Shown here: positions 28,701 through 36,636 of the stretch, piece by piece
Layout: the number at the start of each line of letters is the position of its first letter
How positions within the stretch are numbered: the first letter of the stretch is position 1
Assembly: GCA_903813345.2 (NCBI GenBank)
Contig: CAIIXF020000010.1
Coordinates: forward strand, 12,777,181 to 12,841,180
From: Owenia fusiformis
Taxonomy: Eukaryota > Annelida > Polychaeta > Sabellida > Oweniidae
Length of the DNA: 64,000 bases
Direction: 5' to 3'
The notes under the pieces: model-generated
Seen by the model: the letters and a program-made list of their open reading frames with translations, nothing else
The model's database searches: none
Told to the model about the DNA's origin: nothing
Made by a program: the position numbers and the translations under genes

Positions 28701-31604
28701 ATGATCATCAAAACTTTATTTTCATCACAGGAGATATTCACTCTATCGTTGGTGTTTAATTCTCTGGTGTGTCAATATTTCTGTAGATTTGTTCTGTTTC
28801 TATATTAACATTCACCACCTATCTTCTTGAACTAGGGGAGTGGATCACATTGAATGCAGATGTAAGTAACATTTACAGGACTAATGTCATAGTGTGATGT
28901 CATACAGATGTCGTGTGACATCATGTGGTATATTTAGTACTACTCTGTTTGGTCTTGTTTCCCTAGTTAAATATAATAAATATTAATAAAAGTTAAATAA
29001 AATAAATGATAATTTTTTATACAAAATAATCAATTACTAATAAGAAAATGAATAATAATTATGATTTAAGTAATTTTATTTATAAGTTCGCTTTCTATAC
29101 TGAACCATCGCTATTGAGATTATTTATCACTGTGTCCAGAAATGATTTCAGTTGTAGTGTCCATATTGTAACGAATCTGTGCTGTGTGTTAAGTGAGTTG
29201 TTGGCATGGTGTTGTCTTATTACTACTATTGTCATGCTGTATTTGATGCTTATTATTTTCTCATATTAAGAAAGTCCGAGAATGAAGTTTGCTAATCAAT
29301 TAACTTTTATATTTTACACATAGGCATTTTAATGTCAAATATGACAAGGTCTAAAAGTTGCAGCACAAGGCCCAACTTAATTTTTCCCTGTCAAGATGCC
29401 AGTCAGATTTTTTATTACACTTCACAAATTTCAAGAGTGCTATATTATAGGAGGTTACGTTGGTACATCTGTGAGGATGGGCAGTGTTGCAAAGCACCAC
29501 AAACATCTTTTTATTTATTTCCTAAGTCATATTACAATACATTTACTGGTATTTAATATTAAATCACATTTTTAATATTATAAAATGGGTTCAGAGTTAA
29601 TTTGCCAATTTTGGTGATATCATTTAGATATATCCTATATTCAAAATATCAACTTGTACCCTGTACTTGCAGCAGTTTGGATTGAGCAATTATAGTTTTG
29701 GTAATAACATTAAGTGTTAGCTATTTGCATGTCAGCTCATTTTTGCTTTATATTCACTTCTATTCAGAACTCTCTCAATAAATGCTCATTTTTAATCTCA
29801 ATTTTTGTGTTTTGGTCATCATCAAAAGCATAATACCAAGAAGTGCTTCATGGGTAATAATGCACAATGGAGGTTAAGAGCCAGCATGCTCCAAAGTATC
29901 GATGTTTTATTTGCTCCGATTCATCAGCCGGCGCTCGGGCGATTGAGCATTTTGTTCAAAATTGAATACAGTTTTGACCAGAATACTCAATCGGACTGGC
30001 ACCAGTTAATGAATCCGAGCAAATGTGATGTAGGCATTAGGACACTGAGTCATGTGGCACATTTTCCTCAATTGGGTCAGCCCTAATGTTTTGTGAATTG
30101 TGAAGTATATAGGAAAAGTGCATCCATGGTCATCTTTCACTTTTACTGCAGTCTCTCACATTTATCATTATTCCTTTTATCAGCCTCTTGCAAGAGAGAG
30201 AGCTCTAGAATAAAAAAGGAAATTCTATTATTATTACAACACTGTTAAAGAACAGAAATTTATGACGAGTATCAGATTGTAGTCATATTATTAATTGGAT
30301 AATTCAGACCTCAGATTTTAAGAATGGTCAATGTCTTCTTATTATACATACATGTATGTTATAATAATGCACATGTAGATTCAAATAATCTTTGCTTTTT
30401 TACTAAGATATCTTTCATTAACTAAATTATGGTAGATGTAATGCCTGATATATAAGTTTTTATAAGTTCAATTAAAAGGCTTTGAAGTTTTTTCTTGCAA
30501 TGGAAGCTCATGAGAAACCCATTTTGATTTTGATCCATCCAACTTTCTTTGCTGAGAACATACTCTTAATTAAGTATATTCCACAAAGTAACAGACCCCT
30601 ACAGGATCTTCTACACTTATGATTTGATAATACCATGAATACTTCAAATTATTATAGCATGATAACACTTATACTGTCTTATCACTTAGCCTATTTCTAA
30701 ATATTTGAAGTTATTTTTGCATTATAATTGAGCATCTGCCTGTTTGTGTTGTTGATCATCTTGTGTATCAATATGTTGATTTTTGTCATGTTTCAATTCA
30801 AATAAACACAAATGTTATATGGTTGTATTATACATTATATGGTTGTATTGTAAGTTATATGGTTGTGCTGTTTTGTATGCAAACTTGTGATCACCTGTTT
30901 TTGTTACCTTAGCTTCATAAAGTGTCATATTCATGAATTAAGATTATGTTTGAATTCTCATATTTGACAAAACAATTTCAACCTCATAACCTTACCTTTA
31001 TAATAAAAGATACATAAATTGAGCCATAAAATTTTGTGAATATTTTCAATTCTTAGATCATATGTCATACTAGTCTACCATCAAGCCCATGTTCATGAAT
31101 AGAAAACTATAAAACAAGAGAGGTTCTACATAATCTGTTAAGCTCCATGTATCAATTATGTAATTTCACAGGAGTTTTCGTTTGAATTGGTATGGATAAA
31201 GTTTCACATCCTAAAATGTTACTGTATGCAAAATGTCTTTGCTGCTTCTATGCACATCTACAGTATGAGTTTGATGTCGCGGTCGTTTTATAGATGCCCA
31301 AACGAATTTTTCTGGCTGTACAAAGCCCATAATGTACAGTATGTCACACTTGTGCAAAGAAGCAATAGAGTCTAGCAGCTAGAGTCTGGAGGATGTTACG
31401 GGACCTTCTGTTAATTACTTATATTATCTATATGTTCTAGGTGGTGTAGCAGAACAGAGTGGACTCCTACATGTGGGTGATGAAATATACTCTGTCAACG
31501 GAGAGGATTTCACTAACAAGAGCCATACGGAGGGCTGGAACTATCTGAAGACCTTAACCGAGGATAAAGTGAAGATCAGATTGAAGTCTATACTTGATTT
31601 ATAG
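1158..31604 (+). CDS. Pro-interleukin-16 / PDZD2-like multi-PDZ scaffold protein (5' end outside window)
   Basis: Coding exons are 1158-4717, 10541-10680, 24333-27998, 28342-28482 and 31441-31604. Phases agree at every junction and give 2556 residues plus a stop; the N-terminus is off the left edge. Visible parts (window numbering): second half of a PDZ domain (1-57), a long low-complexity Ser/Asp/Pro linker, a second PDZ (about 1145-1230) across the first junction, another 1200-residue disordered linker, and a terminal PDZ (about 2463-2556) containing GLGFSLEGGKGS, GDRP, FKGG and VGDEI. That last signature is nearly the one in mature IL-16 and the last PDZ of PDZD2. The Trp of the IL-16 EAWN motif, known to occlude the ligand groove, is kept here as EGWN. 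Likely an intracellular scaffold; cytokine-type processing is unproven. IL16 and PDZD2 are paralogues in vertebrates, so one ancestral-type gene is the safest reading. Confidence 0.85.
6961..7079. repeat. 119-bp imperfect hairpin
   Basis: ACACTACCCGCAAAAACTTG with CATTATTGAC pairs with the end (inverted ACACAACTCAAAAAACTTAC then ATTCTTGAC). The inner parts (CAGCTACCTGCGG and CCTGAGGTAGCC) pair as well. Confidence 0.6.
8072..8179. mobile_element. Small TIR element with a G-run (108 bp)
   Basis: ATAGCTACAAGCCCTTGTGA at the left mirrors TCACAGAGGCTTGTAGCCA at the right. A run of about 14 G precedes the right end. A related end (GGGGTCACAAGGGCTTGAAG) occurs at 33690-33715. Confidence 0.65.
8437..8900 (+). 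repeat. Tandem duplication, unit about 211 bp, second copy with hairpin insertion
   Basis: Copies start at 8438 and 8649 with TCTGTCCAGAATTTAGGGCT and TAATCAATGATG. The second copy carries an extra segment of about 40 bp whose core CATGGGCTTTC/GAAAGCCCATG (8796-8825) is a perfect 11-bp hairpin. Confidence 0.85.
10541..10680 (+). CDS. Exon completing the second PDZ domain
   Basis: The acceptor TTTTTCCAG ends at 10540 and the donor GTGAGT starts at 10681. Read in phase with the previous exon it gives VGDYVVSINGTELGGRTDAE, then QTILQRLPRGLIRFIISL. This is the GD-x-VxxING strand, the alpha-B helix and the last strand of a standard PDZ domain. It leaves one base (G), which fits the acceptor at 24333 and also a possible cassette exon at 13405. 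Confidence 0.85.
12562..12775 (+). repeat. Dispersed repeat with CATAGCCAG-type ends, copy 1
   Basis: It starts GGCCATAGCTAGCTTTTACC and holds CCAAGGGGGAGATTTTGCC, TTTTGGCTAAAAT and ATGATTTTGAAAGGGG. It ends near TGTGCTATGCCC. It is related to the copies at 43381-43570 and 62531-62765, all in the same orientation. Confidence 0.55.
13405..13548 (+). CDS. Possible phase-1 cassette exon of the PDZ gene
   Basis: An open stretch of 144 nt (48 codons) lies between a pyrimidine-rich acceptor (GCTGTCACTGTCTTCAAG, ending 13404) and a donor GTAAGG at 13549. It enters with one carried base and leaves with one, so it could be included between 10680 and 24333 without shifting the frame. The insert begins VCRQKIWPWRHLPDG and has no recognisable domain. 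Matching length and phase could be chance, so this is a candidate only. Confidence 0.35.
15671..16073. mobile_element. Inverted-repeat element (about 403 bp, about 65-bp arms)
   Basis: The left end TTAAAGGGGCAATGGACCAA is followed by TCAACATACTTTTTCAAA, TATTGACCTAATTTTCAC and AAAAAATGCAA. The right end holds the complement of each in reverse order (TTGCATTTTTGGTGAAAATG, GGTCAACATCTTTGAAAAAG, GTTGATGGGTTGATTGCTAG). Open frames inside are short and look accidental. Confidence 0.75.
16141..16875. mobile_element. 735-bp foldback element (near-complete palindrome)
   Basis: The outer ends TGGGTATCGATATGGCGAAC and (inverted) TTGGTATCGATATGGAGAAC pair, as do the inner blocks TTGGAACAAAACGACATAAA, AACATGTTTAGGTCTCTCAA and GTACAAAGGAA with their complements at 16562-16630. 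The arms run almost to the centre near 16510. No coding potential; it could fold into one very long hairpin if transcribed. Confidence 0.85.
17945..18082. mobile_element. Pogo/Tigger-like MITE, about 138 bp
   Basis: The left end ACAGTGAAACACCTCTAGAA with GTGGAACACCTC pairs with the inverted right end ACAGTAAAACCTGTCTAAGT then AGAACACAT. CAGTxAAACCTxTCTAAGTGGAACACC is close to ends of Tc1/mariner-pogo superfamily elements. A lone similar right end lies at 56875-56912. Confidence 0.6.
23920..23939 (+). promoter_or_regulatory. Two abutting CArG (SRF-type) boxes
   Basis: CCATATTTGG (23920-23929) is a perfect CC(A/T)6GG box. It is followed directly by TCATATAAGG (23930-23939), which differs from consensus at one position. 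They lie 12 bp before the ATG at 23951. Serum response factor and MADS relatives bind this motif. Binding here is inference, and in AT-rich DNA one box can occur by chance, but two abutting boxes next to a candidate first exon are less likely to be accidental. Confidence 0.45.
23951..23984 (+). CDS. Candidate alternative first exon encoding a cysteine-rich N-terminus
   Basis: ATG at 23951 (A at -3) opens MSCCSCFGRRS and runs into a perfect donor GTAAGT at 23985. It leaves one base (A), the phase needed by the acceptor at 24333, where the junction codon becomes AAT (Asn). The result would be an isoform of 1334 residues: this exon plus the exons at 24333, 28342 and 31441, carrying only the terminal PDZ. 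Cysteines right after the initiator Met followed by basic residues are the usual pattern for N-terminal palmitoylation (GAP-43, PSD-95). No acceptor is visible upstream, which suits a first exon. Mammalian IL16 also makes a shorter form from the 3' part of its gene. Confidence 0.55.
24333..27998 (+). CDS. Giant exon B: disordered linker of the PDZ protein
   Basis: The acceptor TTTTTCCAG ends at 24332 and the donor GTAAGT starts at 27999. It encodes 1222 residues rich in Ser, Pro, Thr, Asp and Glu with no recognised domain. Visible parts are a proline cluster (nt 24990-25065, LPSSVPPLPTGPPPPVPPV), several SSPP/LPSS repeats (nt 26390-26640), a short acidic patch (nt 27005-27030), and a C-terminal repeat region (nt about 27690-27940). 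In the repeat region RSSRYSSDSSPSRY recurs about three times with decay. Such Ser/Arg repeats are typical phosphorylation targets. Continuity of the frame over 3.6 kb and its agreement with both splice sites make coding status certain. Confidence 0.85.
28342..28482 (+). CDS. Exon with N-terminal half of the IL-16-type terminal PDZ
   Basis: The acceptor CTGTTACAG ends at 28341 and the donor GTGAGT starts at 28483. It encodes the stretch STEPDGTKTIEITRGEYGRT, then GLGFSLEGGKGSALGDRPMA and VKKLFKG. GLGF is the carboxylate-binding loop of the PDZ fold. The whole GLGFSLEGGKGS string and the following GDxP are shared with vertebrate IL-16 and with the last PDZ of PDZD2. Reading past the donor hits a stop within 20 codons, so splicing is required. 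Confidence 0.85.
28483..31440 (+). other. Intron splitting the terminal PDZ
   Basis: No exon seen. It contains an inverted-repeat element (29909-30024) and three decayed copies of a unit containing TATATGGTTGT near 30815-30870. Confidence 0.6.
29909..30024. repeat. Short inverted-repeat (MITE-like) element, 116 bp
   Basis: ATTTGCTC(C/G)GATTCAT opens the left arm, and its reverse complement closes the right arm. Arms of about 45 bp match imperfectly, through a CGATTGAG(C/T)ATT segment, around a 30-bp loop. GC content is above that of the surroundings. It is probably a miniature DNA transposon or a decayed hairpin element; no target duplication is clear. Confidence 0.6.
31441..31604 (+). CDS. 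Last coding exon: C-terminal half of the IL-16-type PDZ
   Basis: The acceptor TATGTTCTAG ends at 31440 and the stop TAG is at 31602-31604. It completes FKGG with VAEQSGLLHVGDEIYSVNG, then EDFTNKSHTEGWNYLKTL and VKIRLKSILDL. GGVAEQSGxxxxGDEI is the IL-16/PDZD2 pattern. The protein ends a few residues after the last PDZ strand, as in IL-16. Confidence 0.85.
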
Positions 31605-32314
31605 ACATATTATGAACATACAGTATATAACCTGTCTAAACTGAATTGAACCTTTCTTGGACCTGAGTTAAAGATTTCATGTTAAGTGGTCTTTATTGTG
31701 AGGTTCTGGTCACATGGGAGTCAATGGGATATCCAAATATGGGACTGAGGTAATCATAATATAGTGTCCACATTGTAACAGATTTCGTGCTCTATAGATT
31801 TTCGAGGAGTGAGGCTGTAGACAGACTACAGACTTATAAGTCTAAAGACATTCTGAACAAAGATGAGACAATAGACAAATCATATAAAAACATTCTGAAC
31901 ATATATGACTGATGCAATATTATAATACTATTTTTAGTAAGGCAAGAGCAAGTGGAGTATCAGAAGGATTTAGAAAACATTGAATATGTGAAAACTTCAG
32001 TGAAATAAAGGAGGAATGTGTGAAAATATATGTGAAAATGTGAAACATTTATGTGGAAATAATGTGAAAGAAGGATGCAGTACCTATTATATGGACAACT
32101 TTTGATGGAACAAAGCCATTGAATTGAAGTACTGTCAAATAACATTTCTCTATGCAAACTGACAATAAAAATATGGTGAACATCGAATTATCAAAAAGCA
32201 ATGTGATCTTTATATAGAAATTACATGCATGATGTATGTGAAAAATATTGAAGATTTGTATGTGATCATTTAGAGTAACAATGTCAGCTATCATATGTGA
32301 TGCTCTATCTATTT

Positions 32315-32410
32315 GATGTCATGTGACATCATGTATCTGGTGTCATGTGACATCATGTATCTGGGGTCATGTGACATCATGTATATGGTGTCACGTGACA
32401 TCATGTATTA
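32315..32410. repeat. 24-bp tandem repeat of a palindromic TGATGTCA-type unit
   Basis: About four units of period 24, each with GTCATGTGACATCATGTAT and a short spacer. Each unit holds a self-complementary core (ATGTCATGTGACAT or GTCACGTGAC) resembling E-box and CRE half-site pairs. It lies in the 3' UTR or just downstream of the PDZ gene. Confidence 0.85.
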
Positions 32411-32725
32411 TAAGGGTGAACTATGCAATACTTTATACACTTGTGCTTAAGAACTCTGAACAGTTCGATCAAATAATTTTATATTTCATAATCGAAGATA
32501 TGTTGAAATAGGATGGAGCATTTCAATATACTTGTACATTATGTCTGTACAGTCGTTGAGAATTTATGCAAATTAAGGGTTTAATTAAGTTGCATGTATG
32601 TAAAATGCTCCATTAACCTATTTTAAGAGAAAAGTAGGGATTTAAGAGAAACGTAGGGATCAATGTGTGACATATATAGTCTTAAAATGCAGGAGCTAAA
32701 GGAAAGCCAAGCCCTTATACAATAC

Positions 32726-32771
32726 ATGATAGAAGACTCTTTAAGTCTGTTAAACACAAAGGTAAGGAATC
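32726..32771 (+). other. 46-nt island matching the antisense strand of the LRR gene exon
   Basis: 41 of 46 positions agree with 39652-39697 on the same (+) strand, including 22 identical bases in a row (TAAGTCTGTTAAACACAAAG is part). The LRR gene is read from the minus strand, so a PDZ-gene 3' UTR extending here would be complementary to the LRR mRNA. Confidence 0.7.
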
Positions 32772-34164
32772 GGGTTTACAACTCCTTTAACTCAAACCAA
32801 ATATATGGGTTAACTACTCCCTTAATTACAAATGTATTCTGAATAATTTAAGATGCTTCCAGGTTTGATAAAACATTCTAGCTGCACCACATTTTGAAAC
32901 AGTTTATATCTAGCTGGCTACATGTAGATATAGTACATTTCCTGGGAAATGTTTTGTTGGGAACATAAGAATATACATGATATAGTTTGACTGTTCCATT
33001 TACATATTAAGTATATTGTACTTATGATTCACTTTATTACAATGGTAATTTTGACATATGATTTTTACACATTTGTACAAAAAGCTTCCTTTGAAATTTG
33101 TAATGGTTCGTATATAAACTAAAGAAAGTTTAAAATGTGAATTGACTATATAAAAATGAATAAAGATATATATTATATGGCTAAATTATGAAAATTATTT
33201 ATACTAACGAAACACTATGTATTTGCATAATAAAATAATATTTGTATAAAATATATGTGTTTGTTTGTGAATAATCAATGCTGAATAGAATGAGTAGTAT
33301 ATATGTGATACAATATGTCAGGGATTACTGTTTGGTTATGTGAAGGACAAATCAACAATAATTAATCCAGTATTAAACAAACAATTGTTTGATCAAACCA
33401 CAGTAAAGCACCTTAATAGCAGAGTTTCTAAAATCATTCAATTTAATATGTGATAAAACCCCAAAACATCTAATCCCCAAAGAAAAGGGTAAAAAGTTCA
33501 TTGTATAGTTGTATAATCAAAATTGTCAAATAAGACAATAAAAACCGTAAATACAGTACAGCTGTGGGTAATATAATCAAAAGCATGAAGAACAACATTT
33601 CAAAACACAAATACCCAAAATCCCCCTCAATAATGCCTTCAAACCCATGGGACCCCCTCGATAACTTAACTCTACAAGTAGATGCAAAGGGGTCACAAGG
33701 GCTTGAAGCGAGACTTTGATCATGGATTTACAATAATTTGTCACAGTTCCTGGTTTGATAATGAACACAATGAAGGTTAAAGGAATAAAGATAGATAGCA
33801 GGCTCATAGTTTGCAGGAGATAAAGTGATGTAGTGATCCCTGGCAAGATCCTGATTATGACTTATCCAGAATGTGTGACAATATATAAATTGGATGAAAA
33901 TACATATTACATAATTTGTAGATTAACAATACACACTATACTATTCAATATCAACTTTTTGGGTTACAGTGGTGTAGCCGGGATCTACAAAATAGCTATT
34001 AATTCGAAAATTCTTTAAAAAAGTATACCAATGAAATCTAATCACATATTGCCTCATCTATCTAATTTTGCCTCAACTATTTAATGTTACCTCGTCTATT
34101 TGTAAATTGGGGTGAGGCACTGCCTCTTGTCTATAGCTACACCCATGACTGGAAAAGATTTATA

Positions 34165-34310
34165 GGATATTCTATGATTTTGAGGAATATCATTTTTATC
34201 TACGAGGTGATATTGATATCTTCATGAGAGAGCAAAGCGAACGAGTGCATATATCAATATCACCGAGTAGATTAAAATGATATTCTGAAAAAAATCATAG
34301 GATGTTCTTA
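34165..34310. repeat. Hairpin element with about 65-bp arms
   Basis: The left arm contains GAATATCATTTTTATCTACG and GGTGATATTGATAT. The right arm contains the complement ATATCAATATCACC, then AGATTAAAATGATATTC. The outer parts (TTATAGGATATTCTATGATTTT and AAAATCATAGGATGTTC) match less well. A 30-bp loop separates the arms. It reads as a non-autonomous foldback or MITE, directly next to the TIR element that follows. Confidence 0.7.
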
Positions 34311-34311
34311 T

Positions 34312-34612
34312 TATCCAACACTTACAAGGAGTGTACTAAATGTAGAATATCATTGGAATATGAATTTCATGCCAAATAGAGTCATTATGGCGGGAAATCA
34401 ACAAGCGGAGTATATCGTCACAATATCCTCCGCATATTGGGTTTTCTGGAGTATATCATCACGATATCCTCCGCCCGGAGTATATCATCACGATATCCTC
34501 CGCCCGGAGTATATCATCATGATATCCTCCGGTTATTCATTTTGCCAATAAATATCAAATTTATTTTTTAATGTTATTATACATTTAGTACACTAAGTGT
34601 AGGATAATTTCT
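34312..34612. mobile_element. MITE-like element with TIRs and an internal 29-bp tandem array
   Basis: The left end TTATCCAACACTTA plus GTGTACTAAATGTA matches the inverted right end TACATTTAGTACAC plus TAAGTGTAGGATAA. Inside, at about 34408-34530, lie one diverged and three near-identical copies of a 29-bp unit (GGAGTATATCATCACGATAT plus CCTCCGCCC). Each unit is itself nearly palindromic (GGAG.ATATC...GATATCCTCC). Confidence 0.7.
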
Positions 34613-34901
34613 AAAAATAGGTGAAGGATAATTAGGAAAACAGTTTATAAAGCATTTTATATTAATGAGTGATGGTTCTCTATAATTTATCTTGCAAAAT
34701 ACATATTACAGCCATTGCTTTAACATTAGATGCATTTGTTTATTTTTAAAAAACTGCATAATAAAAAAAGTAATTTCTTACAAAGATAATTAAATTGATT
34801 AATGACAAAGGAATTAATGGTTTGTGAAATGAACCTCAATTGTCCCTTTCCAACTGCTAAGTATTAATTCAAAGGTGTTTAATAAAGTTGAAACTTGGAA
34901 A

Positions 34902-36636
34902 ATGTTAAAATTGTGGATTAACGGATTGATTTTGGCAACATATACGTTTCGGGGCATCTACGCACAATGTAACTGTCCACGGAATGTAACGAAACTCCAT
35001 GAGGAATATTGCAAGGCTGATTTTGGTAAGTTAATGTGATCAGCGAACATTTGTTGGAGGAATGAAGGAGGGGGGGGGCATATGAATGTCAAGTGGATGG
35101 GATGAATTACATTAACAAATACAAATTCTGTTGAATACTGTTATTAACTGAAACTGTTCATGAAATGTAATGTATTTTAAAGAGTTAATAAGATATATAT
35201 ATTAAATAGAGAACAATGAATCTAAAATGGTCTACAAATTAGTAGAAAATATATTATAATTAGGGATGAACATAATTTGGTTCTTCATTGAAAGGGGTAA
35301 CAGCAACAATTCTCATACTAAATAAACCTGAAATATTAAAGTGGCAACATGGCCTGTAGAGAGAAAAATTGAAAAATTTTCTTTTCTGAGGTATCAAAGC
35401 AATGTTTGGCTTAACATCTTTGTCAGACATATTTTCTTAAAATGTATGGACATGCCTATCTATTTCAGCATTTAGAAGTGTAAATTAAATTAAAGAGGAT
35501 ACCAATAATATATTTTTAAGATATACTACATTTCAAAATTTTAACTGCAGGAATTTCAGCATAATTCGTTCAAGCTAAAAAAATTATAAAAGAAAAGAAG
35601 GTTTATGTTAAAAAATATTGAATGTGAAAGTTACGAATCATTATGAATTGAAAATTTAGTTAATCAGTATTAGGATAAGAATAACAGCCATTGGCCCTTT
35701 AATATTGGAAAATACAAGCTAATGACAACTGATTTTTCATGTTTCCAGTTATCAGAGTGATTCCATTGAATCAGTTCCCCAAACAGGGTCTTAACAACCA
35801 GAGATATTACGTCAAGTTGCTGGAAGTGTTCAAGGTATTTACCATTGTCCTAGTTACTACAGTAAAATTTGTCTAATACGAGCACCATTTTCAGTGTTCA
35901 TATTTCGTTTTTTAACAAATGAAATAATCAGAAATAACAAAATAGGGACCAAGAAAGTTTTGACATTGAAATAACTAAATCCAATATTTCATAGGGTCCT
36001 AAACATCTTATGGAGAAGGTTGGAAAAAGAACAAGTGTGTTCACTAAAGCAGAGTTAAACAGATGTGGCGTTTACATGGAATTGGATATGAAGTATTTAT
36101 TAATGGGTAAACAATAATTTGTTTCTTAAGTTATACCTTTTGGGGTCTGGATTGTTTGTCATTTTAAAAAAAAGCTCTTTCTCCTTATTGTCTGTATTTG
36201 ACAAAAAAAGCTTTGGAAACAATTAGACTATTCAACATTCATTGAAATGAAGTGTTCACATTGACAGGTGTTCACATTTCAAGATTTTTTAACATTGAAT
36301 TCTATGACATGACAGATCAAAAATTTGGACCAAAAAGTGTTTACATTTAGAAGTATCCAGATTAGAGAGGTGTTCAGATATACAGGTTTCATTGTACAGT
36401 TCCCACTAACAAAATACACAAAATAAACCAAGAATAAAGCATTGTTGTTTTGTTGTAGTGTATCACTATAGTGACCAAATTCTATATTTATTTCAGGTTA
36501 CTTCAATAAGGTAGATCGTAACCTTGGTAACAAGAAGATGGTTCTACATGCGTGTCAAGGGACCACAAACCTTTGGGAAAATTTACTCTTCAAACACAGA
36601 CAAAGACTGAGAAAAAAATTCAAACTTAATTGTTGA
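34902..36636 (+). CDS. timp: Tissue inhibitor of metalloproteinases, single NTR domain (TIMP)
   Basis: Exons 34902-35025, 35749-35834, 35995-36106 and 36497-36636 have GT..AG borders and consistent phases and give 153 residues. Residues 1-22 form a signal peptide ending IYAQ, followed by CNC, the required mature N-terminus. In TIMPs the first Cys chelates the metalloproteinase zinc. Next come YCKADFVIRV, YYVKLLEVFKGP, RCGVYMELDMKYLLMG and HACQG, and the chain ends in LNC. The mature chain has exactly six cysteines, placed like the C1-C70, C3-C99 and C13-C124 pairs of the TIMP inhibitory domain. The vertebrate C-terminal domain is absent, as in several invertebrate TIMPs. It is secreted and presumably inhibits matrix metalloproteinases or ADAMs. 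The gene looks whole. Intron 1 carries a TIR element (35332-35707). Confidence 0.92.
35332..35707. mobile_element. TIR element in TIMP intron 1 (376 bp)
   Basis: The left end AATATTAAAGTGGCAACATG pairs with the inverted right end AATATTAAAGGGCCAATGGC (read on the minus strand). The TIR is about 26 bp with small gaps. The interior is not palindromic and has no ORF. The AAAGGGxCAATGG part of the TIR resembles the end of the element at 15671. Confidence 0.55.
36240..36405 (+). repeat. Decayed pogo/Tigger-type terminal sequence in TIMP intron 3
   Basis: Repeated GGTGTTCACATT / GAGGTGTTCAGATATACAGG phrases end in GTTTCATTGTA. They resemble the inverted end of Tc1/mariner-pogo elements (CAGTGAAACCTG...GTGTCC). 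A weak opposite end may be ACAGTAAAATTTGTCTAATA at about 35864. TIMP exon 3 lies between the two ends, so a single inserted element is doubtful. Confidence 0.3.

Larger units (their letters stand above)
31605..34901 (+). other. 3' UTR and intergenic DNA between the PDZ gene and TIMP
   Basis: AATAAA motifs at about 32004 and 33159 could end PDZ transcripts. The stretch also holds a 24-bp tandem repeat (32315-32410), a 46-nt island similar to the LRR gene (32726-32771), and two inverted-repeat elements around a 29-bp array (34165-34612). No other gene seen. Confidence 0.5.

Noticed and set aside
34420-34530. CRISPR-like short direct repeats
   Set aside because: Units are contiguous without unique spacers, and the DNA is animal nuclear; this is a minisatellite within a MITE.
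35855-36405. A complete pogo/Tigger-like element spanning TIMP exon 3
   Set aside because: The left end is weak and a coding exon in the middle is implausible; only the right-end similarity was kept.
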